NCBI GenBank assembly: GCA_030549495.1
Contig: JAUIRK010000757.1
Coordinates: 248,001 to 312,000, forward strand
Length of the DNA: 64,000 nt
Source of the DNA: Nectonema munidae
Taxonomy: Eukaryota > Nematomorpha > Nectonematoida > Nectonematidae
Reading direction: 5' to 3'
Shown one piece after another: positions 40,901 through 52,900 of the stretch. The notes under the pieces were generated by a model that saw only the letters and a list, made by a program, of their open reading frames with translations, had not been told where the DNA came from and did no database searches. Numbering within the stretch: the stretch's first letter is position 1; each line of letters begins with the position of its first letter. Both the position numbers and the translations under genes were made by a program.

Positions 40901-43900
40901 CCCTGGTATACATAAAAATTTTACTTTTCCACAAGTTTATTATCTATTCTAAAGTATATTCCAACTTAATCATGGCGATTACCAATCGAATTAATTTTAG
41001 TAAAAATGCGTTGTTCTCGCCTCCATATTTCCATGATTTTAATCCCATTTAAAATATGTTTTTTTTTATAAAATCAAAGTTAAGAAATTGATACAAAGAA
41101 GAAATAATGTGAATGAATTGAAAAGTAATATTAAAATAAGTTTACTCCTTTTTTTTCATTTCTTTTCACTAATAGTCTTGTTTTTGGTAATAGTAGTAGT
41201 AGTAGTACTCTTCACGGTTTTATAGTTGTGTGTGGAAAAAAAATTATTTTGTAAGTAATCAGCAAGGATAAGTTGAAGAATACTATTCACGTTGAATATA
41301 ATTTTGAATTTTCCATATTTTGTAATACCCTTCTAACAAACTTGTGGATAGTCAACATTTTTATTTTGTTCAGCAATGAGTCTTTTCATTGAGTGTGTAT
41401 GTGTGTATGTAGAGCAGTGCTTCTCAACCTTTTTACTCCCAGAGACCCCTTGCTCATTTGTCGAAATGATCTTCCAAAATGATCGGTCTCAAAATTTGTA
41501 TTAGAAAATATTTTATCAAAATCTACCTTCATAATAATCTTAACCCATTAAGTACCATAGAAATCAGACGATATTAAAAAAACGCAGACGATTTATATTC
41601 AAAGTCATTGAAAAAAGCAGACGAAGATGAACTTACTTATGTTTCCAAATGGGAACATTGGGACTTAATGGGTTAAACCATTTTTTATATATAATAACGA
41701 AAATCTTCATATTTCTTCCTTACCAGTGTTCTGTCAAGACCACCACTGGAGACCACTTTAATCCATATACCCTTACATAGAATATTTTCTTAACAAATTA
41801 AAATGCTTCCTGATTTTTATCCCTAAATATCGATAGCTTTATCTCTTTTGATCTTCGCAGCTAAAGTATGTCAATTTGTGATTTCTAGCTCTCAAGATAA
41901 TTTAACTTTAGATTGTCTTTAGCTGTCACCATCATTTCCAACTCTCTCTCTCTCTCTTTAAAAAAGATCCTTTCAAGCTAAAATGTTTTTCATATTTCTT
42001 AAACTCCTAAAATTTATAATATATTTAAAAAATGGACGTATTGGAGAGACGCCACTTATTCCAGTATTCATTGCAAAGTGGACTTTCAAGCTTTAAATGC
42101 GAATTGCTTTTCTTTTTTTAGGTCCTTATTTCTTTTTTGCTGGTATTCCCTTTTTGATCGTTTCCAAGGAGTTTATTGGAGGTGTTATACCGATAACCGG
42201 TTTCAGAAGCGTTGTGACCATCGCAATCGTCATTGCTTACTTATCAAAGGATGTCTTTAGAACTTATCAATCACAGCTTTATCTCGTAATTTTTCAATAT
42301 ATCTTTTACATGCTCATCACCAAGGGTAAGGAGGAGGAGGGGGTGGTGGAGGACTGTGCGTCCTTACATTTTTTAAAGATAGGAAATCCCTGAGCATATC
42401 GATGTAATTTAAAAATCGCACTTCTAGTCAAAATTTTCAACACCCTTTAAGAATATGAAAAATTGAAAATATTTGCAATTTTGAAAAAATCGATGCTCTG
42501 ACAAGACTAAGGGAAACAACAAATTGTATAGAAAGTTTACTCCCTAAAAATGGAGTAAAAAGATACTTAATTGGTATACTTAGTTGGGTAACGATTAAAC
42601 AATGTAGATTAGTGCAATTAAAGTATATAGTTGAGAGTATTGCATATTAATACATATTTTATTAATTAAAATATGTAATTTGGAGAATACATTACATTCG
42701 GTGTAATTCAATTAAATGTGGTGCTAGATGATGATGAGAATAATAATAATAATAATAATAATAATACATCATTATAAATTGATGTGTTTCAGTCAAATGT
42801 CTATTTGTTAAAATGTTTTTTCGACCAAATGTCCGGCTGCTAGATGTCTCTCCTATTCCTTTAAAATCTTCTACTCAACCTACTTCAGAGTGTGCCTCCA
42901 CAACACTGGTACTCACTCACTCACTCACTCTCACAAAGCCCTCTCATATAACTACTTTTTCACTGTCGTCTTTTAGAATTTCGTGAATAAGTGTTCTTCT
43001 ATGGAGGAATCGCACAAAGACTATCACAAGGAAGCGATTGACAAGCACATGACTGAAAAGAACCACACAAACAGCGAAAATTATTTGTTCAGTGCTAAAA
43101 AGGTGCGTGTTTCTCTCATTTTTCACAAAGCAATTTTATGTTTAATCCCTTTTAACCCTTTCGTGACCAATGAATCATATATGATGCATAAACAATTTTA
43201 ACTTCATGTGCTTCAAATAGTTTTGTATATGAAGGTAAAGGTACCATAGGGTATTTTCATCGAGAAGGCACACTTGCACCGCTTGTATCGAACTATGAGC
43301 AAAGCAGGCTTGATGCGGAATCGAACCCAAGAGCTTGAGTTATCGAATCCAGCATCTAACCAACCCTCAGTGAATGAATCTTCATGATATGAATCTTCTG
43401 CTTTTAATAAATATCGTCTCATTTTTCTGGTAATGAAAGGGTTAACGTTTTGAGGACCAGATTCTTGAAGAATTATTGTCTGCTTTCTTTTTCCATTCAT
43501 TTTTGTATGTTTTAAGCAGACGATTATTTCTTGGTACATCGGTGTCATACTAATCCTCAAAGGGTTAAAGGCGCGCATTTTTGAAAAAGGGCCTACTTCT
43601 GCCTTGATATTCCAGAACAACTGAAAAATTCAATAAAATTAAAGAATGAACTTTTTTGAAAAACAAAACTCAATTTACGAGTAGGAAGTTTTTAGAAAAA
43701 AAATTTAGGATACATTCAGTTTATCAATCGTATTGTAAGAAAGACACTAAACTACAAATACAAATCAATAGAACATTTTAATTAATTATGTTGAAGAAAA
43801 TAGACCAAACTTTTTCCTTGCAACACAAAGCAGAAATGTCTAAAATTCAGGAAATCTTTCAATGCCTACCTAAAATTGAAATTCATAAACCACCTTCAAA

Positions 43901-46900
43901 TATGGAACATGTGTCATCACACTTTATGGAGAATTACCATATTTGAAACAGGAAAATTGATGTTGAATAAATATAAATTTTACTTCAAGTCGAAAAATTA
44001 TATATTATATATATACGTGGGTTCACTGTAATTTCATCGCCGTAATTTCATCGCATAGTAAATTCATCGTGATTCAATACATCGTCGGTATTTTCATCGT
44101 CAAGTATTTTCATCGTGCAGGAATTACATCGTCTTACTAATTTTATGCTTGACGCTCAATGTTTTTTTGTAAATATCCCTTTATATTTTTTTAAGTTTAT
44201 TACGAACAATTAAATTATTTTTAGTTTTATTATAAAAAAAATATCCTACGAAAAGATATTTATATATACACAGAATTTGAGAAAAAGTAAAGAAAGTTAG
44301 AGACAATGACGATAAGTCTATATAAAAGCTGCTTTTCCTGCACTTAAAGACATTTTGAGGTATGAAGATACAAATAAATATGTAGTATACAATTAGTAAT
44401 TTTATAAAAATGTATGCATATACACGTAAATAGTGGGATTATCTTGTGACACCGCAAGGTAGTAATGGTCAATCCATAAATCTCGCGATGTAATCACTAT
44501 ACGATGAAAATACCAACGATGTATTGCTTCACGATGAATTTACTATACGATGAAATTTCCACGATGAAGTTACCACGATGAAATTACCGCGATGAAATTA
44601 CCGGATACCATATACGTGGGTTCATTTGTGTTAAAATTTTTTTTTTACATAAATGGACTTGCCGTCTCAAAAATTGCAAATAGGTGTAGTCGGACTCGCT
44701 AAATATTATTCCAACTACACAACCGTGCCCCTAAGAATTTGTATTTTTACCGCTTTTGAGGAGCCTTTTCCCAAGCTGCTTTCTAGCTTATTTGCAATGC
44801 TCTTAAATTAATATATCAATTTCCGATGTTTATTCGAAGATAACGTCATTACCAGTGTTTATTAGTCGCAGAGAAAATATTCCAAGAACTTAAAAACTTG
44901 ATAAATTTATCTCCAACTGTCTTCGCCTCCACTCCACGTGCTTATAAAAATACAACTTTTTTTCTATTATTTAAAATCTCTTAAAACAACCCGACTTCGA
45001 CTCTGGTCACGACTCCTAAATTTTATTTGCTACTGACTCTGTCTCTCTCTTTAAAATTTCAGATTCATTACTGCGACTACGCAACCTTGATTATTACACG
45101 TTACTTATGAGGATGAACGAACCATTCTAATTTTGCTGTTTTTAGAAAATTATGTTTTTTCAAGGTTGTTGAGGTTTTGACTTAAATCCCAATAAAAAAT
45201 TAATATTAAGATGTTTTTTAGTTCTAATTGCTTGTCCACTTATGCTGAATTAAATCTGTGTTGTCTGTCTCCATGTAAAGTATTTTTTACCATAAAAATT
45301 CTTTTGACTTGAAAAGGTTTACCACATAATAGTGTAATGACTCTGCTTATATAAAATTTAAACAATTCTCATATCTATGGCAGGGGCGCACATCCTCAAA
45401 ATTATTGGGGGGGCGAAATTTTTTTCTTGCAATTTTCAAAATTAGTGGTCTGGAAATACCACGGGAGACCAAATATCCTTTAAAATAGAGTGTATTCAGC
45501 GCATACCCTAAAGTCCTAAATTTATAAGACTACATTATATTTTTTTTTACAAAATTAGTGAATTTAAATACTATACTTCCAGCGAAAATATTTTAATTAA
45601 ATTTGCATATCGAATATAGTGCGCAGAAAAAATACCCCCGGAAAAAATGCCCCCAATTAAAAAGTAGGAAAAAAGGCCCCCAATTAAAAAGTAAGAAAAA
45701 ATGCCCCAATTAAAAAGTAGGAAAAAATGCCCCCAGTAAAAATGCCCCAATTTAAATTAGGAAAAAATGCCCCAACAAAAAATTTCAAAAAATTATTAAT
45801 TAAAATTTTTAAAAAAGATATGTCAAATAAAGATTTTTTGTAAAAAAAAAAGTTAACTTTTCATTTAAAACATTTAAAAGTTAATTAAAGTAAACTAAAA
45901 AACTCAGCATACGACAATTTTTTAAATACAAAAATTTTTTTTATAAAACAGCAAATATTTTTGGACTTTGTGTGTATCAGAACACTTTCTAAATATAATT
46001 TGTATTTTAACTGATTTTAAGAACACATTCCAACAAATATGCACCTTTGCTATTGTTTTCAAGAACTTTATAAAGAAAAAACCCTATAGATTAAGAAATT
46101 TTAGGAATTTATCCTTTCAAAACGGTACCAAATAAAAATATTTATATAATTATATAAAATCCTGAAAATCAAAATTAGGGGGCATTTTTTCCTACTTTTT
46201 AATTGGGGGCATTTTTACCTACAACCATCGAATATACACTAGTTTAAAAAATCCAAAAATGTTAGGGGGTGGAATAGGGTTTTTCATTTGAAAAATGAAG
46301 TAGTCTACCAGGCACATTACAGGAATTGATGAAAGGATATTTGATTCATAGAGAAAACAAATAACTGAAGGTTGGATAGTTTTATATCAGTGAATGTAGT
46401 CTAAAGGCAAAGAGTCTACTAGACAACCTGTGAGGTTTATATGAAAAAAATGTGATTGATTCAGGGGCAAGGGTATACAACGAAGTTATAATTGTGCAAA
46501 CAAAAATAAAACAAAAAATTAAGATCGCATTATTTCATTATACAAGCTACAAAAAGTAAAATAACTGTTAACATTTTGCAATGATTTGCCTTTTATAATA
46601 ACTTTTAAGGAAAAAAAGTCCATCAGAAAAAGTTATAGAGCTTCAACAAAAACTAAAAAATTTTAGAGCATAAGATACGTTTTTTGAAAACTAATTTGAC
46701 GTATCCCTTACAGCATACTCTATCTATGTGTGGCATGGCAGGTTGGTTGAGATGATGGACATAGCACGGAAGCCTCTGGCTTCGATTCCTCATCGATACA
46801 AATTTGTTTATAGTTTGACATAAGCGGTACATCGGTGCCTGGTCAATGAAAATACATCCACTGCACCACTCAAAATTAAAAAATTTGCTACATAATTAAC

Positions 46901-49900
46901 ATAAGAGAGAAAGGAAACAAAATAAACTAATAAAGCAATTTTCACTATTTTAAAATGGAACCGTCTGTTCTCAGAATAATTTCAAAATAATAGGAGGCAT
47001 AAAGAATGAGAGTTTATTTGATATTTTCAAGTTTTTATAAGCAGCAAAAGCCAACGTTAAAGTAGCTAGCCCTTATAATTAAAAAATTATTTAAATAACG
47101 GTCGACAGACATTTCGCCCCCTGACAAATTGTCTCATAGGCTATTAGTATCATCCATCTTTGCTTATTATATGTGTAAAATTCTTAAAAAAATTTATATT
47201 GTTTATTTTATCTCTATTAAATTATTTCAAATCAATCAATTTATCTCTTAATTTTTAGAATTGTCCATGAGACAAAATGTCTTATGAAAATAACGGGGCG
47301 AATTGTCCATGAAACAAAATGTCTTATGAAAATAATGAGGCGAACTGTCTTATGAAAATAATGGGGCGAAATGTCCGAGGACCAAACTAACATAAATCAA
47401 AGTATACGAGAAAAGAAAATCATTGCGTTTTTTTGAATATTTCTGTCTACAAATAAAATTCTGACAGCTGTCATAAATAGATCAAGTACATTTTTAACAA
47501 CTGAAACATTTTGTTTCGATATTATGATTTGATTATGTACAGTGTTACTTCGAATCGTGAATATCGAATCGAACATTATAAAAATATCTCTGCTCAAATA
47601 TTAAGCAAATAGGGTATTCTTGATTTTAAACTGAATAGATAGTCAAAATATTCATTCCAAAATAAGTATTGAAAAAAATTTCTTGACTTGAAAAAATTAA
47701 AGTTTTCAAATGTTACAAAATGTAGCAAACGTAGTGATAAAGATTAAGTGACTTTTGTTAAAAAAGTTCTTAGCGCGAGTCTAACAATATTCATTGATAT
47801 AAAATTGTAACGATTGAAAACTATTTTAATTAAACTCTAAATGCAAATTAGACAGAAGCAGGGGTGTAGTCAAAAAAAAGTTGATAGAAGGGCATAATTT
47901 TAAAACAAAAAACTTTCGCAACATTATTTATACATTCTTGACCCTTTCATTTGAGAAATTTTCAAAAACTGATATCGCATAAGATGCATGGGGCACCATG
48001 CAGTACATAGGAGTGTGGGCACGGCCCCTCATGCCCCAGCCTAGCTACGTCACTGGAGAGAAGAAAGCTGAATGAGATAGGAGAGCTTAACAAGAGAAGA
48101 GAGCTTGAATGAAATAAGAGAGCTTGAGTGAATGATTGAGTTTTAGCAGAGAAAGCGGAAGAGAAAAACAGAGGAGAGAAAGAGAAATAGAATCACTGTG
48201 ACAGAAGATGAGAAAATCTAGTGGATCATCAACATGTGTTTGCAAATACTACAGAGGAGACACTGTGATAAATATTGCTTACTTATTGTGTGCATATTGA
48301 AGCCATGGATTATTATTATATAGCTCTCACGCATCGTCTGTAAAATATGTTCGATAGGAAAAATGCGATAGGAATTTCAGAGCAGCTTGGCATGATGTTT
48401 GATTGATTCGAAAGTCTGCATTCCTTCTATGCGATCATCATACATGTTTTATAAACAAGCAGCAACTCTTACTTATATAAAATTATTGGGGGGGGGGGGG
48501 GGGCGAAGGTCAATTTCGCCCCCCCCCCCCCCCCTCGCCCCCCGGATGTGCGCCCCTGATCTATGGATAAAACCTCGCTCACTTTCAATATATATTGAGC
48601 CGCTTGTATCGAACTATGAGAAAAGTAGGGTTGATGCGGGATCGAACCCAAGATATCCAGGCCCAGTTCCCAGTATCTAACCAACCTTACTCACGCCTCA
48701 AAACACGTATATATACTTAATTTTAAAAACGTTAGAATTATGGAGGCATCTAGCATAAGTATAAATTCGGATAGAGATTTCCTTTATGAGATGTGATATT
48801 AAACTGAAGAACGCATCTTATTATAAGAATTTATAAGGCATTTGTTACGCCGGTATTGTTGTATTCAAGTGAAACCGGGGCTTTAAACAAATTTGATGAA
48901 AACAGACCAGTAAACTGTGAAAATGGAATGCCTAGAGCTATTATTTATAATCGTGATACAAGCGAAATTAGAAGAAGATTAGATTTGAAAACTTGGAAAT
49001 GGTTATTTGTAGAAATCGACTAAGATGGAAGGGTCACGTGGAAAGAAAGGATGGAGAAGAATGGGTAAAGAAAGTGATGTACCTTGAAGTTGAAGGGAAA
49101 ACTAAACGTGGTAGGCCAAGCATCATATTGAATTATGTGGCTGAAAGAGATTTGAAGAAGTACAATATTAATATTGAAAATGCTAAAGATAGAGAAGCTT
49201 GGAAAAAAGAATTGAAAAATAAAATACGATAAAAATCAACCTATAATGTGTGCCCTTATGGAAGGAAAAATCACCTTTGAAAAATAAATGGAAAGAAGAA
49301 GAAGAAGAATTCAATTTCAATTAGACATCTTTTGATTTATAAATTACCATTATTTGATAAAACAAACTTGAAAACGACTACATAAAAATAATAATCCAAT
49401 ATGACTCGAGGTTTATAAAAATGATAATAAAGTTTGTAAAAACTCTTTATTCTTTCTACCAAGTAGTAGGAAGTCGGAATTTTTAAAAACTTTTCTTTCT
49501 ACAGATAGTATAAATGGAGGCGTTATTTTTATATGCTTCGAGTCATATTGTATTATTATTTTTGTGAACCAGTTTTTAAATTTGTTTTATCAAAGAATAT
49601 TGTATGAACAAAAAGACCTAGAAATGTTCAGCACTTTTGACCCCTGCTCCATATGTGGAAGAAGTGTTGTGAGAAATGCCATTCGGTGTATGAGACATGG
49701 GTTCATACGAGATGCTCGGCTGTACAAGGTTTGCTAACAGGTGCAAAGAATTATGTATGTTCTAGATGTAAAGATGATGAAGTTGAAGTGGACAACGAAT
49801 TTTGTTACCTGGGGATATGCTGGAAGGAGATGGTGATTTTGTAACCGGTGAGTTTGGTGCGAGAACACTGTCAGTAAAATTTTAACTGGAAGGATTGTAC

Positions 49901-52900
49901 AAGGCTTGTAGAAGAAGTGTAATGTGCTGGAAAAGGTGGAGATGGTAAGTGATACCATAGTATTCATGAAACGATTCCTTGCTTCCAATTTTGAATGTAC
50001 TATATAATACTGTGTAGGTGTGCAGACTAAATGTGCCAGTAACGGAATGCCTGCAAGCAAATATCAACAACTAGCAAAGTTTTTTTTGACTTGTTTACTT
50101 TAAATATCAGTTCTTTCGAATAGATAACATTAAAAACAACTTTTATCCATATGTATACTCGGGGAGCGAAGGGGCCGTTGTCCCCCTCTCCCTGTCCGAT
50201 AAGTCTATGTTATAACTTTTTAATTGCATTTCCAAATTAAAAAAAAATCAAAATTTTTATCTTCTATTCAAAATCACTATTTAAGATTTATAGACACATT
50301 TATCTTTTGAGTTGAATTAAGGTTTTTTACTAATAGCAAAAAATCTTTTAGTTTTTGCACCCTCCTTCAAAAATTTCTGATTGCACCCGTGTCTGTACTA
50401 TTGCTATGATATACATTTTCGTAACAGGACAATTGCCCCCTAATATATGCAACTGTCCCCTAATAGTAATTTTAGAGTTGGTATTTGCGATGTGTTTAAT
50501 TATGATTGAATTGTTTAGCTCAAAATTTGAAATGATAGTTTAATAAATTTTTTATTTTTAATGTTCCTCATATTTTTTATTAATACACAGCAGATCCATC
50601 CAATATCTCTGCACCCAATATAGCGTGAAAGGGGCTTAGCTCCTCACTTTTTTATGCTTATATAACAAGACGTGGTGCACCAGATTCGTTATAACAGTGA
50701 TTGATTGCTTGCACCGCCCCACCCACCCACCCACTTATTAATAGAGGATCTACTGTGTAATTTAACGTTTTTTTCAATAGTTAAGATGTTTTTTCATTTT
50801 TTGAAATAATAAGCAAACACATCCGCGACAGTTGTCTAAAAAGAAATTATCCTAGGAGGCAATTGTACTAGAACCATAAATTTTAAAGCAACCAAATCCT
50901 GCCATTGTACTTTTACTTTTTATAAATATTTTCTACCTTCCTCCCCATTCGTTGGAAGTCAAAATAATTTTTTTCTGTGAACCATGAGAAATCAAAAACC
51001 TATGACAGATTTTGGAGGGATCAGGTTATAAATAGCTTTTAACGCAATGATTCTCAAAATAGGATGATAATCTCGCCACAATTTTAGCACTTGTCTCTCC
51101 CTTTTGGATTCAACTTATTTTTACTCTTCGTGATTTCCTTAGATAAGTAAAGTTTTGAATGAAGATGTATTAATGGAAAGTCTTTATTTTTTCTTGTAGG
51201 AAAACGTTGCACTTCAACAAGAAGCTGAATATCGTTCTCGCCTAGAAACCGTGAATAAGGAGTTTAAAAAGATTCTTGTAAGTTTTAATTAATTGAGTAA
51301 AGGGTAATTTTGGATCATTTTCAAATAGCGAAAAAGGATAGCTTCTTTTTTCGTGTGGGTTGTTTTTGTTTCGACAGATCTCCTGGAATTATCATGACCA
51401 ACTCTCTTTTTTAATAAGGAAGGATTAGGATTAAGCATGGGATGCTCAAGAATCCGATCCTACAATATTTTAAAATATTTACTATTTTGTATTCTACAGC
51501 TTATATTACCTTTTTTTTTATTTGTAAAATACTTTTTTTATTGAAATTTATTAAATATAAATATTTTCTTTAACGAAATCAACGCTAGTTTTAAACTATG
51601 GGTCGATACTACACCTAAAAATCTCATTGTACTTTATAGCCTTTGCTCTTTCAATATTTGTTAGCTTGTTTGTACTTTATTGGCCGTATACATTGATATG
51701 TTTATTTTTGTTACTTCCATTATGCTTGTATGTTTAATTCAATATGCTCTATGTTAAGATTTTTGTTTTTGCATATACCTAGGTACATAATATTTAACAA
51801 GTTAGAGCCATTTTTAAATATTTAAAGATAATAAAATTAAAAGAACTGATAAAGAAGGAAAGTCGTGATAATTTGAAGTTTGGATCTTTGAGTGTTGGCT
51901 CATTAGTAGGGAAGTGTTGTGAAGTAGTGGAAATGTTGGAGAGAAGAAAGATTGATATTGCGGGTTTACAAGAAGTTCGTTATAAAGGTTGGAAAAGCAA
52001 AGACAAAATGTTTCTATAGATTATTTTGGGGTGGAAATAATAAAGGTATTTCATGGGTAGCAATTATCCTGAAGAATGAATTAACTAGCAAAATTAGTTG
52101 ATGGTAAAAGAATTTCTGATAGATCTATTTCTTTGGACTTAAATTTTTTTTAAAAAATTTGTTTATCGTTTCTGTGTATGCTCCTCAAGTTGGATTGGGT
52201 TATGAAGCAGTTGTTGGTTTCTCTACGAAAGTCTAGCTAGACAGACGTCTGGCTTAAAAAGGCTAAATGCATTATTACAGGAGATTTTTAATGGCCCTGT
52301 TGATAAAACAAATGCAATTTTTCCAGAAGTGTATGTGGTTTATGATTATGCTGAGTGCAATCAGAGTTGAATAGCTTGTTTGTCTTTTGCTTATAGCCAG
52401 GATATGTTTTTTGCAAATACCTATTCTGAGAAAGGAATAGAACACATTATTACCGACAATTCTGGTGAGCACTGTTCAACGAGAGATTTTATATTGTTAC
52501 CTAAATTTAACAAAAAGTTCTTGAAAACAGCAAAGTTATTCCTGGTGAATCTCGAATCACCCAACATAGGCTAGTTGTAACAGATGTTGTTTAGCCGAAT
52601 CAGCTATCAGTATGTGTGAGACGGACAAGAGAAGTTATACAAGGACTTGAAGATTAAAAGGACAGATTTTGGAGGAAAAATGTCACCGACGATTTCTTGA
52701 TTTGTTGCTCCCAGAAAACGCAGACAACTTTAAGTATACGATTTTTATCTTAAGTGTGTTCTTTTTCATTTTAACCGTTTGTATTTTTGAAAACGAATCA
52801 TCTGCTTATCTTTTTCAACCTGTTTTTATATGACCTAAAGCACACCATATTTATTTTATGCCACACAAATTTAAAAAACATTTGCAAAAATGCTTTGGTT

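Larger units (their letters stand above)
45381..48558. mobile_element. 3178-bp nonautonomous hAT element with perfect target duplication
   Basis: It starts CAGGGGCGCACATCC and ends with the exact reverse complement GGATGTGCGCCCCTG, then G-rich and CGAAATT sequence inside both ends. ATCTATGG flanks it on both sides (45373-45380 and 48559-48566), a perfect 8-bp duplication as hAT elements make. No transposase is left. Its length is padded by nested insertions: 45619-46226, 47101-47390, 47859-48055 and a SINE near 46730. A related end lies at 58459-58660. Confidence 0.9.

Noticed and set aside
47262-47390. CRISPR-like array
   Set aside because: Only about three adjoining units with no unique spacers, in an animal genome; it is the tandem end of a mobile element.
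48483-48545. G16/C16 palindrome as a separate feature
   Set aside because: It is the expanded inner part of the right end of the 3178-bp hAT element.
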